Shown here: positions 40,541-54,459 of the stretch, one piece after another | Numbering within the stretch: the stretch's first letter is position 1 | How the letters are laid out: every line of letters starts with the position of its first letter | NCBI RefSeq assembly: GCF_029852145.1 | Contig: NC_079970.1 | Span: forward strand, 24,122,331-24,186,330 | Reading direction: 5' to 3' | Source of the DNA: Microplitis mediator | Lineage: Eukaryota > Arthropoda > Insecta > Hymenoptera > Braconidae | DNA length: 64,000 nucleotides | Position numbers and translations under genes: made by a program | Notes under the pieces: generated by a model | What the model saw: the letters and a program-made list of their open reading frames with translations, nothing else | Database searches by the model: none | What the model was told of the DNA's origin: nothing

Positions 40541-43150
40541 AATCTATTGAGATGTGTAAAATATTTTTAAACGTCCTGGAACACAAAATTACGGAAAACC
40601 TGAATACTTCGCTGTGACCAGTTAATTTTAAATTATTCAAAAGGCCCAATAGATTAGTACAATGGACTCTGACGACAATAAAGACCCTAGACTATAAGAA
40701 AATACTACTGTTCTAATCTATTGAGATGTGTAAAATATTTTCAAACGTCCTGGAACACAAAACTACGGAAAACCTGAATACGTCGCTGTGACCTGTTAAT
40801 TTTGAATTATTCAAAAGGCCCAATAGATTAGTACAATGGACTCTGACGACAATAAAAACCCTAGAATATAAGAAAATACTACTGTTCTAATCTATTAAGA
40901 TGTGTAAAATATTTTCATACGACCTGGAACACAAAATTACGGAAAACCTGAATACTTCGCTGTGACCTGTTAATTTTGAAATATTCAAAAGGCCCAATAG
41001 ATTAGTACAATGGACTCTGACGACAATAAAGACCTTAGACTATAAGAAAATACTACTGTTCTAATCTATTGAGATGTGTAAAATATTTTCAAACGTCCTG
41101 GAACACAAAATTACGGAAAACCTGAATACTTCGCTGTGACCTGTTAATTTTAAATTATTCAGAAGGCCCAATAGATTAGTACAATGGACTCTGACGACAA
41201 TAAAGACCCTAGACTATAAGAAAATACTACTGTTCTAATCTATTGAGATGTGTAAAATATTTTAAAACGACCTGGAACACGAAATTACGGGAAACCTGAA
41301 TACTTCGCTGTGACCTGTTAATCTTGAATCATTACAAAGGCTCAATAGATTAGTACAATGGACTCTGACGACAATAGAGACCCTGAACTATAAGAAAATA
41401 CTACTGTTCTAATCTATTGAGATGTGTAAAATATTTTCAAACGTCCTGGAACACAAAATTACGGAAACCCTGAATACTTCGCGGTGACCTGTTAATTTTG
41501 AATTATTCAAAAGGCCCAATAGATGAGTACAATGGACTCTGACGACAATAAAGACCTTAGACTATAAGAAAATACTACTGTTCTAATCTATTGAGATGTG
41601 TAAAATATTTTAAAACGACCTGGAACACGAAATTACGGGAAACCTGAATACTTCGCTGTGACCTGTTAATTTTGAATCATTACAAAGGCTCAATAGATTA
41701 GTACAATGGACTCTGACGACAATAGAGACCCTGAACTATAAGAAAATACTACTGTTCTAATCTATTGAGATGTGTAAAATATTTTCAAACGTCCTGGAAC
41801 ACAAAATTACGGAAAACCTAAATACTTCGCTGTGACCTAATAATTTTGAATTATTTGAAAGGCCCAATAGATTAGTACAATGGACTCTGACGACAATAAA
41901 GACCCTAGACTATAAGAAAATACTACTGTTCTAATCTATTGAGATGTGTAAAATATTTTCAAACGTCCTGGAACACAAAATTACGGAAACCCTGAATACT
42001 TCGCGGTGACCTGTTAATTTTGAATTATTCAAAAGGCCCAATAGATGAGTACAATGGACTCTGACGACAATAAAGACCCTAGACCATAAGGAAATACTAC
42101 TGTTCTAATCTATTGAGATGTGTAAAATATTTTAAAACGACCTGGAACACAAAATTACGGAAAACCCGAATACTTCGCTGTGACCTAATAATTTTGAATT
42201 ATTTGAAAGGCCCAATAGATTAGTCCAATGGACTCTGACGACAATAAAGACCCTAGACTATAAGAAAATACTACTGTTCTAATCTATTGAGATGTGTAAA
42301 ATATTTTTAAACGTCCTGGAACACAAAATTACGGAAAACCTGAATACTTCGCTGTGACCAGTTAATTTTAAATTATTCAAAAGGCCCAATAGATTAGTAC
42401 AATGGACTCTGACGACAATAAAGACCCTAGACTATAAGAAAATACTACTGTTCTAATCTATTGAGATGTGTAAAATATTTTTAAACGTCCTGGAACACAA
42501 AACTACGGAAAACCTGAATACGTCGCTGTGACCTGTTAATTTTGAATTATTCAAAAGGCCCAATAGAATAGTACAATGGACTCTGACGACAATAAAGACC
42601 CTAGAATATAAGAAAATTCTACTGTTCTAATCTATTAAGATGTGTAAAATATTTTCATACGACCTGGAACACAAAATTACGGAAAACCTGAATACTTCGC
42701 TGTGACCTGTTAATTTTGAATTATTCAAAAGATCCAATAGATTAGTACAATGGACTCTGACGACAATAAAGACCTTAGACTATAAGAAAATACTACTGTT
42801 CTAATCTATTGAGATGTGTAAAATATTTTCAAACGTCCTGGAACACAAAATTACGGAAAACCTGAATACTTCGCTGTGACCTGTTAATTTTAAATTATTC
42901 AAAAGGCCCAATAGATTAGTACAATGGACTCTGACGACAATAAAGACCCTAGACTATAAGAAAATACTACTGTTCTAATCTATTGAGATGTGTAAAATAT
43001 TTTAAAACGACCTGGAACACGAAATTACGGGAAACCTGAATACTTCGCTGTGACCTGTTAATTTTGGATTATTACAAAGGCTCAATAGATTAGTACAATG
43101 GACTCTGACGACAATAGAGACCCTGAACTATAAGAAAATACTACTGTTCT
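40541..43150. repeat. Ten-monomer repeat, one and a half copies
   Basis: Monomers at 40541-41410 match 42281-43150 with an offset of 1740 bp. Shared markers in order: gtgaccagtt, ctagaatataag, tattaagatg with tcatacgacctgg, gaccttagac, and an M4-like copy with ccctgaac. The stretch between them carries two monomers with gcggtgacc and gatgagtac (41411 and 41933), a smaller internal duplication. Confidence 0.7.
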
Positions 43151-43672
43151 AATCTATTGAGATGTGTAAAATATTTTCAAACGTCTTGGAACACAAAATT
43201 ACGGAAAACCTAAATACTTCGCTGTGACCTAATAATTTTGAATTATTTGAAAGGCCCAATAGATTAATACAATGGACTCTGACGACAATAAAGACCGTAG
43301 ACTATAAGAAAACACTACTGTTCTAATCTATTGAGATGTGTAAAATATTTTCAAACGTCCTGGAACACAAAATTACGGAAAACCTGAATACTTCGCTGTG
43401 ACCAGTTAATTTTGAATTATTCAAAAGGCCCAATAGATTAGTACAATGGTCTCTGACGACGATAAAGACCCTAGACTATAAGAAAATACTACTGTTCTAA
43501 TCTATTGAGATGTGTAAAATATTTTCAAACGTCCTGGAACACAAAACTACGGAAAACCTGAATACGTCGCTGTGACCTATTAATTTTGAATTATTAAATA
43601 GGCCCAATAGATTAGTACAATGGACTCTGACGACGATAAAGACCCTAGACTATAAGAAAATACTACTGTTCT

Positions 43673-44542
43673 AATCTATTGAGATGTGTAAAATATTTTC
43701 AAACGTCCTGGAACACAAAACTACGGAATACCTGAATACGTCGCTGTGACCTGTTAATTTTAAATTATTCAAACGGCCCAATAGATTAGTACAATGGACT
43801 CTGACGACAATAAAGACCCTAGACTATAAGAAAATACCACTGTTCTAATCTATTGAGATGTGTAAAATATTTTAAAACGACCTGGAACACGAAATTACGG
43901 GAAACCTGAATACTTCGCTATGACCTGTTAATTTTGAATTATTACAAAGGCTCAATAGATTAGTACAATGGATTCTGACGATAATAGAGACCCTAGAATA
44001 TAAGAAAATACTACTGTTCTAATCTATTGAGATGTGTAAAATATTTTTAAACGTCCTGGAACACAAAATTACGAAAAACCTGAATACTTCGCTGTGACCT
44101 GTTAATTTTAAATTATTCAAAAGGCCCAATAGATTAGTACAATGGACTCTGACGACAATAAAGACCCTAGACTATAAGAAAATACTACTGTTCTAATCTA
44201 TTGAGATGTGTAAAATATTTTCAAACGTCCTGGAACACAAAACTACGGAATACCTGAATACGTCGCTGTGACCTGTTAATTTTAAATTATTCAAAAGGCC
44301 CAATAGATTAGTACAATGGACTCTGACGACAATAAAGACCCTAGACTATAAGAAAATACCACTGTTCTAATCTATTGAGATGTGTAAAATATTTTAAAAC
44401 GACCTGGAACACGAAACTACGGGAAACCTGAATACTTCGCTATGACCTGTTAATTTTGAATTATTACAAAGGCTCAATAGATTAGTACAATGGACCCTGA
44501 CGACAATAAAGACCCTAGACTATAAGAAAATACTACTGTTCT
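43673..44542. repeat. Two M7 plus M4-like dimers in block C
   Basis: At 43673-44020 and 44195-44542, an M7 copy (ggaatacctg, aataccactg) is followed by an M4-like copy with the private cgctatgacc. These are the earliest M7 copies in the window, and their order anticipates the M7-M8 dimers of block D. Confidence 0.65.
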
Positions 44543-45300
44543 AATCTATTGAGATGTGTAAAATATTTTAAAACGACCTGGAACACGAAATTACGGGAAA
44601 CCTGAATACTTCGCTGTGACCTGTTAATTTTTAATTATTACAATAGCTCAATAGATTAGTACAATGGACTGTGACGACAATTGAGACCCTAGACTATAAG
44701 AAAATACTACTGTTCTAATCTATTGAGATGTGTAAAATATTTTTAAACGTCCTGGAACACAAAATTACGGAAAACCTGAATACTTCGCTGTGACCTAATA
44801 ATTTTGAATTATTTGAAAGGCCCAATAGATTAGTACAATGGACTCTGACGACAATAAAGACCCTAGACTATAAGAAAATTCCACTGTTCTAATCTATTGA
44901 GATGTGTAAAATATTTTAAAACGACCTGGAACACGAAATTACGGGAAACCTGAATACTTCGCTGTGACCTGTTAATTTTGAATTATTACAAAGGCTCAAT
45001 AGATTAGTACAATGGACTCTGACGACAATAAAGACCCTAGACTATAAGAAAATACTACTGTTCCAATCTATTGAGATGTGTAAAATATTTTCAAACGTCC
45101 TGGAACACAAAATTACGGAAAACCTGAATACTTCGCTGTGACCTGTTAATTGTAAATTATTCAAAAGGCCCAATAGATTAGTACAATGGACTCTGACGAC
45201 AATAAAGACCCTAGAATATAAAAAAATACTACTGTTCTAATCTATTGAGATGTGTAAAATATTTTAAAACGACCTGGAACATAAAATTACGGAAAACCTG

Positions 45301-45310
45301 AATCTTCGCT
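45301..45310. other. 1-bp deletion inside a monomer
   Basis: The usual aatacttcgct reads aatcttcgct, giving a 173-bp monomer; the anchor phase shifts from 45241 to 45414. Confidence 0.9.
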
Positions 45311-48300
45311 GTGACCTAATAATTTTGAATTATTTGAAAGGCCCAATAGATTAGTACAATGGACTCTGACAACAATAAAGACCCTAGACTATAAGAAAAT
45401 ACTACTGTTCTAATCTATTGAGATGTGTAAAATATTTTCATACGACCTGGAACACAAAATTACGGAAAACCTGAATACTTCGCTGTGACCTGTTAATTTC
45501 AAATTATTCAAAAGGCCCAATAGATTAGTACAATGAACTCTGACGACAAGAAAGACCCTAGACTATAAGAAAATACTACTGTTCTAATCTATTGAGATGT
45601 GTAAAATATTTTCAAACGTCCTGGATCACAAAATTACGGAAAACCTGAATACTTCGCTGTGACCTGTTAATTTTAAATTATTTAAAAGGCCCAATTGATT
45701 AGTACAATGGACTCTGACGACAATAAAGACCCTAGACTATAAGAAAATACTACTGTTCTAATCTATTGAGATGTGTAAAATATTTTCGAACGTCCTGGAA
45801 CACAAAATAACGGAAAACCTGAATACTTCGCTGTGACCTAATAATTTTGAATTATTTGAAAGGCCCAATAGATTAGTACAATGGACTCTGACGACAATAA
45901 AGACCCTAGACTATAAGAAAATACTACTGTTCTAATCTATTGAGATGTGTAAAATATTTTCATACGACCTGGAACACAAAATTACGGAAAACCTGAATAC
46001 TTCGCTGTGACCTAATAATTTTGAATTATTTGAAAGGCCCAATAGATTAGTCCAATGGACTTCGACGACAATAAAGACCCTAGACTAGAAGAAAATACCA
46101 CTGTTCTAATCTATTGAGATGTGTAAAATATTTTAAAACGACCTGGAACACGAAATTACGGGAAACCTGAATACTTCGCTGTGACCTGTTAATTTTGAAT
46201 TATCACAAAGGCTCAATAGATTAGTACAATGGACTCTGACGACAATAGAGACCTGAGACTATAAGAAAATACTACTGTTCTAATCTATTGAGATGTGTAA
46301 AATATTTTTAAACGTCCTGGAACACAAAACTACGGAATACCTGAATACGTCGCTGTGACCTGTTAATTTTAAATTATTCAAAAGGCCCAATAGATTAGTA
46401 CAATGGACTCTGACGACAATAAAGACCCTAGACTATAAGAAAATACTACTGTTCTAATCTATTGAGATGTGTAAAATATTTTCAAACGTCCTGGAACACA
46501 AAACTACGGAATACCTGAATACGTCGCTGTGACCTGTTAATTTTAAATTATTCAAAAGGCTCAATAGATTAGTACAATGGTCTCTGACGACGATAAAGAC
46601 CCTAGACTATAAGAAAATACCACTGTTCTAATCTATTGAGATGTGTAAAATATTTTCGAACGACCTGGAACACGAAATAACGGGGAACCTGAATACTTCG
46701 CTGTGACCTGTTAATTTTGAATTATCACAAAGGCTCAATAGATCAGTACAATGGACTCTGACGACAATAGAGACCTGAGACTATAAGAAAATACTACTGT
46801 TCTAATCTATTGAGATGTGTAAAATATTTTTAAACGACCTGGAACACAAAAATTTGGAAAACCTGAATACTTCGCTGTGACCTAATAATTTTGAATTATT
46901 CAAAAGGCCCAATAGATTAGTACAATGGACTCTGACGACAATAAAGACCCTAGACTATAAGAAAATACTACTGTTCTAATCTATTGAGATGTGTAAAATA
47001 TTTTCAAACGTCCTGAAACACAAAACTACGGAAAACCTGAATACTTCGCTGTGACCTGTTAATTTTGAATTATTCAAAAGGCCCAATAGATTAGTACAAT
47101 GGACTCTGACGACAATAAAGACCCTAGACTATAAGAAAATACCACTATTCTAATCTATTGAGATGTGTAAAATATTTTAAAACGACCTGGAACACGAAAT
47201 TACGGGAAACCTGAATACTTCGCTGTGACCTGATAATTTTAAATTATTCAAAAGGCCTAATAGATTAGTATAATGGACTCTGACGACAATAAAGACCCTA
47301 GACTATAAGAAAATACTACTGTTCTAATCTATTGAGATGTGTAAAATATTTTTAAACGTCCTGGAACACAAAACTACGGAAAACCTGAATACGTCGCTGT
47401 GACCTGTTAATTTTAAATTATTCAAAAGGCCCAATAGATTAGTACGATGGACTCTGACGACAATAAAGACCCTAGAATATAAGAAAATACTACTGTTCTG
47501 ATCTATTGAGATGTGTGAAATATTTTCAAACGTCCTGGAACACAAAATTACGGAAAACCTGAATACTTCGCGGTGACCTGTTAATTTTGAATTATTCAAA
47601 AGGCCCAATAGATTAGTCCAATGGACTCTGACGACAATAAAGACCCTAGACTATAAGAAAATACTACTGTTCTAATCTATTGAGATGTGTAAAATATTTT
47701 CAAACGTCCTGGAACACAAAATTACGGAAAACCTGAATACTTCGCTGTGACCTGATAATTTTAAATTATTCAAAAGGCCCAATAGATTAGTACAATGGAC
47801 TCTGACGACAATAAAGACCCTAGACTATAAGAAAATACTACTGTTCTAATCTATTGAGATGTGTAAAATATTTTCAAACGTCCTGGAACACAAAACTACG
47901 GAAAACCTGAATACGTCGCTGTGACCTGTTAATTTTGAATTATTCAAAAGGCCCAATAGATGAGTACAATGGTCTCTGACGACGATAAAAACCCTAGACT
48001 ATAAGAAAATACTACTGTTCTAATCTATTGAGATGTGTAAAATATTTTTAAACGACCTGGAACACAAAATTTCGGAAAACCTGAATACTTCGCTGTGACC
48101 TAATAATTTTGAATTATTTGAAAGGCCCAATAGATTAGTACAATGGATTCTGACGACAATAAAGACCCTAGACTATAAGAAAATACTACTGTTCTAATCT
48201 ATTGAGATGTGTAAAATATTTTAAAACGACCTGGAACACAAAATTACGGAAAACCTGAATACTTTGCTGTGACCTGTTAATTTTGAATTATTCAAAAGGC

Positions 48301-49587
48301 CCAATAGATTAGTACAATGGACTCTGACGACAATAAAGACCCTAGACTATAAGAAAATACTACTGTTCTAATCTATTGACATGTGTGAAATATTTTCAAA
48401 CGTCCTGGAACACAAAACTACGGAAAACCTGAATACGTCGCTGTGACCTGTTAATTTTGAATTATTCAAAAGGCCCAATAGATTAGAACAATGGTCTCTG
48501 ACGACGATAAAGACCCTAGACTATAAGAAAATACTACTGTTCTAATCTAGTGAGATGTGTAAAATATTTTTAAACGACCTGGAACACTAAATTTCGAAAA
48601 ACCTGAATACTTCGCTGTGACCTAATAATTTTGAATCATTTGAAAGGCCCAATAGATTAGTACAATGGACTCTGACGACAATAAAGACCCTAGACTATAA
48701 GAAAATACTACTGTTCTAATCTATTGAGATGTGTAAAATATTTTCAAACGTCCTGGAACACAAAATTACGGAAAACCTGAATACTTCGCTGTGACCTGTT
48801 AATTTTAAATTATTCAAAAGGCCCAATAGATTAGTACAATGGACTCTGACGACAATAAAGACCCTAGACTACAAGAAAATACTACTGTTCTAATCTATTG
48901 AGATGTGTAAAATATTTTCAAACGTCCTGGAACACAAAATTACGGAAAACCTGAATACTTCGCTGTGACCTGTTAATTTTAAATTATCCAAAAGGCCCAA
49001 TAGATTAGTACAATGGACTCTGACGACAATAAAAACCCTAGACTATAAGAAAATACTACTGTTCTAATCTATTGAGATGTGTAAAATATTTTCAAACGTG
49101 CTGGAACACGAAATTACGGAAAACCTGAATACTTCGCTGTGACCTGTTAATTTTAAATTATTCAAAAGGCCCAATAGATTAGTACAATGGACCCTGACGA
49201 CAATAAAGACCCTAGACTATAAGAAAATACTACTGTTCTAATCTATTGAGATGTGTAAAATATTTTCATACGACCTGGAACACAAAATGACGGAAAACCT
49301 GAATACTTCGCTGTGACCTGTTAATTTTAAATTATTCAAAAGGCCCAATAGATTAGTACAATGGACTCTGACGACAATAAAGACCCTAGACTACAAGAAA
49401 ATACTACTGTTCTAATCTATTGAGATGTGTAAAATATTTTCAAACGTCCTGGAACACAAAATTACGGAAAACCTGAATACTTCGCTGTGACCTGTTAATT
49501 TTAAATTATCCAAAAGGCCCAATAGATTAGTACAATGGACTCTGACGACAATAAAGACCCTAGACTATAAGAAAATACTACTGTTCT

Positions 49588-49761
49588 AATCTATTGAGAT
49601 GTGTAAAATATTTTCAAACGACCTGGAACACATAACTACGGAAAACCTGAATACGTCGCTGTGACCTGTTAATTTTTAATTATTCAAAAGGCCCAATAGA
49701 TTAGTACAATGGTCTCTGACGACGATAAAGACCCTAGACTATAAGAAAATACTACTGTTCT
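49588..49761. repeat. Class M6 monomer exemplar
   Basis: M6 is marked by tcaaacgacctggaacac followed by ataactacgg, then tacgtcgctg, gttaatttttaattattc and ggtctctgacgacgataaag. It is confined to block D (about 49.6-55.1 kb), where more than ten copies occur. Its restriction to one region shows recent local spread. Confidence 0.85.
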
Positions 49762-50457
49762 AATCTATTGAGATGTGTAAAATATTTTCAAACGACCTGG
49801 AACACATAACTACGGAAAACCTGAATACGTCGCTGTGACCTGTAAATTTTTAATTATTCAAAAGGCCCAATAGATTAGTACAATGGTCTCTGACGACGAT
49901 AAAGACCCTAGACTATAAGAAAATACTACTGTTCTAATCTATTGAGACGTGTAAAATATTTTTAAACGACCTGGAACACAAAATTTCGGAAAACCTGAAT
50001 ACTTCGCTGTGACCTAATAATTTTGAATTATTTGAAAGGCCCAATAGATTAGTACAATGGACTCTGACGACAATAAAGAACCTAGACTATAAGAAAATAC
50101 TACTGTTCTAATCTATTAAGATGTGTAAAATATTTTCAAACGTCCTGGAACACAAAACTACGGAATACCTGAATACGTCGCTGTGACCTGTTAATTTTAA
50201 ATTATTCAAAAGGCCCAATAGATTAGTACAATGGACTCTGACGACAATAAAGACCCTAGACTATAAGAAAATACCACTGTTCTAATCTATTGAGATGTGT
50301 AAAATATTTTAAAACGACCTGGAACACGAAATTACGGGAAACCTGAATACTTCGCTGTGACCTGTTAATTTTGAATTATTCAAAAGGCCCAATAGATTAG
50401 TACAATGGACTCTGACGACAATAAAGACCCTAGACTATAAGAAAATACTACTGTTCT
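49588..50457. repeat. Five-monomer segment repeated 30 monomers away (54807-55676)
   Basis: Both segments read M6, M6, an M9-like copy with gagacgtg and aaagaacc, M7 with tattaagatg, and an M4-left copy with gaattattcaaaagg. The offset is 5219 bp, exactly 30 monomers minus the 1-bp deletion near 54745. They bracket the M6-M8 array and may be the edges of a duplicated block. Confidence 0.75.
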
Positions 50458-51153
50458 AATCTATTGAGATGTGTAAAATATTTTCAAACGACCTGGAACA
50501 CATAACTACGGAAAACCTGAATACGTCGCTGTGACCTGTTAATTTTTAATTATTCAAAAGGCCCAATAGATTAGTACAATGGTCTCTGACGACGATAAAG
50601 ACCCTAGACTATAAGAAAATACTACTGTTCTAATCTATTGAGATGTGTAAAATATTTTCAAACGTCCTGGAACACAAAATTACGGAAAACCTGAATACTT
50701 CGCTGTGACCTGTTAATTTTGAATTATCCAAAAGGCCCAATAGATTAGTACAATGGACTCTGACGACAATAAAGACCCTAGACTATAAGAAAATACCACT
50801 GTTCTAATCTATTGAGATGTGTAAAATATTTTAAAACGACCTGGAACACGAAATTACGGGAAACCTGAATACTTCGCTGTGACCTGTTAATTTTAAATTA
50901 TCCAAAAGGCCCAATAGATTAGTACAATGGACTCTGACGACAATAAAGACCCTAGACTATAAGAAAATACTACTGTTCTAATCTATTGAGATGTGTAAAA
51001 TATTTTCAAACGACCTGGAACACATAACTACGGAAAACCTGAATACGTCGCTGTGACCTGTTAATTTTTAATTATTCAAAAGGCCCAATAGATTAGTACA
51101 ATGGTCTCTGACGACGATAAAGACCCTAGACTATAAGAAAATACTACTGTTCT

Positions 51154-51327
51154 AATCTATTGAGATGTGTAAAATATTTTCAAACGTCCTGGAACACAAA
51201 ACTACGGAATACCTGAATACGTCGCTGTGACCTGTTAATTTTAAATTATTCAAAAGGCCCAATAGATTAGTACAATGGACTCTGACGACAATAAAGACCC
51301 TAGACTATAAGAAAATACCACTGTTCT
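51154..51327. repeat. Class M7 monomer exemplar
   Basis: M7 carries cacaaaactacggaatacctg, tacgtcgctg, ttttaaattattc, ggactctg and a right end aataccactg. Early copies appear in block C at 43673 and 44195. In block D it is regularly followed by an M8 or M4-like monomer (289-290, 295-296, 301-302, 306-307, 319-320 by monomer number), forming a second linked dimer. Confidence 0.8.
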
Positions 51328-51501
51328 AATCTATTGAGATGTGTAAAATATTTTAAAACGACCTGGAACACGAAATTACGGGAAACCTGAATACTTCGCT
51401 GTGACCTGTTAATTTTAAATTATCCAAAAGGCCCAATAGATTAGTACAATGGACTCTGACGACAATAAAGACCCTAGACTATAAGAAAATACTACTGTTC
51501 T
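51328..51501. repeat. Class M8 monomer exemplar
   Basis: M8 joins an M4 left half (taaaacgacctgg, cacgaaattacggg) to an M2c centre (ttttaaattatccaaaagg) and an M2 right end. It therefore looks like a recombinant of existing classes. It recurs only in block D, after M7 or after an M6/M7 hybrid. Confidence 0.8.
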
Positions 51502-54111
51502 AATCTATTGAGATGTGTAAAATATTTTCAAACGACCTGGAACACATAACTACGGAAAACCTGAATACGTCGCTGTGACCTGTTAATTTTAAATTATTCA
51601 AAAGGCCCAATAGATTAGTACAATGGACTCTGACGACAATAAAGACCCTAGACTATAAGAAAATACCACTGTTCTAATCTATTGAGATGTGTAAAATATT
51701 TTAAAACGACCTGGAACACGAAATTACGGGAAACCTGAATACTTCGCTGTGACCTGTTAATTTTAAATTATCCAAAAGGCCCAATAGATTAGTACAATGG
51801 ACTCTGACGACAATAAAGACCCTAGACTATAAGAAAATACTACTGTTCTAATCTATTGAGATGTGTAAAATATTTTCAAACGACCTGGAACACATAACTA
51901 CGGAAAACCTGAATACGTCGCTGTGACCTGTTAATTTTTAATTATTCAAAAGGCCCAATAGATTAGTACAATGGTCTCTGACGACGATAAAGACCCTAGA
52001 CTATAAGAAAATACTACTGTTCTAATCTATTGAGATGTGTAAAATATTTTCAAACGTCCTGGAACACAAAATTACGGAAAACCTGAATACTTCGCTGTGA
52101 CCTGTTAATTTTAAATTATCCAAAAGGCCCAATAGATTAGTACAATGGACTCTGACGACAATAAAGACCCTAGACTATAAGAAAATACTACTGTTCTAAT
52201 CTATTAAGATGTGTAAAATATTTTCAAACGTCCTGGAACACAAAACTACGGAATACCTGAATACGTCGCTGTGACCTGTTAATTTTAAATTATTCAAAAG
52301 GCCCAATAGATTAGTACAATGGACTCTGACGACAATAAAGACCCTAGACTATAAGAAAATACCACTGTTCTAATCTATTGAGATGTGTAAAATATTTTAA
52401 AACGACCTGGAACACGAAATTACGGGAAACCTGAATACTTCGCTGTGACCTGTTAATTTTAAATTATCCAAAAGGCCCAATAGATTAGTACAATGGACTC
52501 TGACGACAATAAAGACCCTAGACTATAAGAAAATACTACTGTTCTAATCTATTGAGATGTGTAAAATATTTTCAAACGACCTGGAACACATAACTACGGA
52601 AAACCTGAATACGTCGCTGTGACCTGTTAATTTTTAATTATTCAAAAGGCCCAATAGATTAGTACAATGGTCTCTGACGACGATAAAGACCCTAGACTAT
52701 AAGAAAATACTACTGTTCTAATCTATTGAGATGTGTAAAATATTTTCAAACGTCCTGGAACACAAAATTACGGAAAACCTGAATACTTCGCTGTGACCTG
52801 TTAATTTTAAATTATCCAAAAGGCCCAATAGATTAGTACAATGGACTCTGACGACAATAAAGACCCTAGACTATAAGAAAATACTACTGTTCTAATCTAT
52901 TGAGATGTGTAAAATATTTTCAAACGACCTGGAACACATAACTACGGAAAACCTGAATACGTCGCTGTGACCTGTTAATTTTTAATTATTCAAAAGGCCC
53001 AATAGATTAGTACAATGGTCTCTGACGACGATAAAGACCCTAGACTATAAGAAAATACTACTGTTCTAATCTATTGAGATGTGTAAAATATTTTCAAACG
53101 TCCTGGAACACAAAACTACGGAATACCTGAATACGTCGCTGTGACCTGTTAATTTTAAATTATTCAAAAGGCCCAATAGATTAGTACAATGGACTCTGAC
53201 GACAATAAAGACCCTAGACTATAAGAAAATACCACTGTTCTAATCTATTGAGATGTGTAAAATATTTTAAAACGACCTGGAACACGAAATTACGGGAAAC
53301 CTGAATACTTCGCTGTGACCTGTTAATTTTAAATTATCCAAAAGGCCCAATAGATTAGTACAATGGACTCTGACGATAATAAAGACCCTAGACTATAAGA
53401 AAATACTACTGTTCTAATCTATTGAGATGTGTAAAATATTTTCAAACGACCTGGAACACATAACTACGGAAAACCTGAATACGTCGCTGTGACCTGTTAA
53501 TTTTAAATTATTCAAAAGGCCCAATAGATTAGTACAATGGACTCTGACGACAATAAAGACCCTAGACTATAAGAAAATACCACTGTTCTAATCTATTGAG
53601 ATGTGTAAAATATTTTAAAACGACCTGGAACACGAAATTACGGGAAACCTGAATACTTCGCTGTGACCTGTTAATTTTAAATTATCCAAAAGGCCCAATA
53701 GATTAGTACAATGGACTCTGACGACAATAAAGACCCTAGACTATAAGAAAATACTACTGTTCTAATCTATTGAGATGTGTAAAATATTTTCAAACGACCT
53801 GGAACACATAACTACGGAAAACCTGAATACGTCGCTGTGACCTGTTAATTTTTAATTATTCAAAAGGCCCAATAGATTAGTACAATGGTCTCTGACGACG
53901 ATAAAGACCCTAGACTATAAGAAAATACTACTGTTCTAATCTATTGAGATGTGTAAAATATTTTCAAACGTCCTGGAACACAAAATTACGGAAAACCTGA
54001 ATACTTCGCTGTGACCTGTTAATTTTAAATTATCCAAAAGGCCCAATAGATTAGTACAATGGACTCTGACGACGATAAAGACCCTAGACTATAAGAAAAT
54101 ACTACTGTTCT

Positions 54112-54459
54112 AATCTATTGAGATGTGTAAAATATTCTCAAACGTGCTGGAACACGAAATTACGGAAAACCTGAATACTTCGCTGTGACCTGTTAATTTT
54201 GAATTATTCAAAAGGCCCAATAGATTAGTACAATGGTCTCTGACGACGATAAAGACCCTAGACTATAAGAAAATACTACTGTTCTAATCTATTGAGATGT
54301 GTAAAATATTTTCAAACGTGCTGGAACACGAAATTACGGAAAACCTGAATACTTCGCTGTGACCTGTTAATTTTGAATTATTCAAAAGGCCCAATAGATT
54401 AGTACAATGGACTCTGACGACAATAAAGACCCTAGACTATAAGAAAATACTACTGTTCT
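54112..54459. repeat. Two block B type monomers inside block D
   Basis: This pair has attctcaaacgtgctgg followed by a gtgctgg copy with gaattattcaaaagg. The rare attctcaaacg form is otherwise seen only in block B (about 29951 and 35693). Flanking monomers are ordinary block D classes, so a short B-like piece has moved in by conversion or exchange. Confidence 0.7.

Larger units (their letters stand above)
38279..48369. repeat. Block C, mixed monomers with little long-range order
   Basis: About 58 monomers of many classes occur here with more private substitutions than elsewhere, for example aatatatcagtac (38388), gaagattcaatag (38726), acaacggactc (39789), gaatcattac (41325 and 41675) and gaagaccataagg-like ends (about 42083). 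Short repeats are present (see 40541-43150, 39323-40192 and 43673-44542), but I could not find a long HOR. A second copy of the gtcc and cctaataa forms recurs irregularly. The pattern fits an older, less homogenised stretch. Confidence 0.65.
50980..53937. repeat. Eleven-monomer repeat, about one and a half copies
   Basis: The class order at 50980-52023 (M6, M7, M8, hybrid, M8, M6) returns at 52894-53937, 1914 bp or eleven monomers later. The hybrid is an M6 left half (ataactacgg) with an M7 right half (ttttaaattattc, ggactctg, aataccactg), found at 51502 and 53416. One substitution seen in the second copy is ctctgacgataat at about 53371. Confidence 0.75.

Noticed and set aside
46060..46080. 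Possible indel at ggacttcgacgac
   Set aside because: It is the same length as the usual ggactctgacgac and is explained by two substitutions; the register does not change.
38279..48369. Transposon or unique-sequence insertion in the disordered block
   Set aside because: Every monomer in the block keeps the 174-bp register apart from one 1-bp deletion, leaving no room for an insertion.
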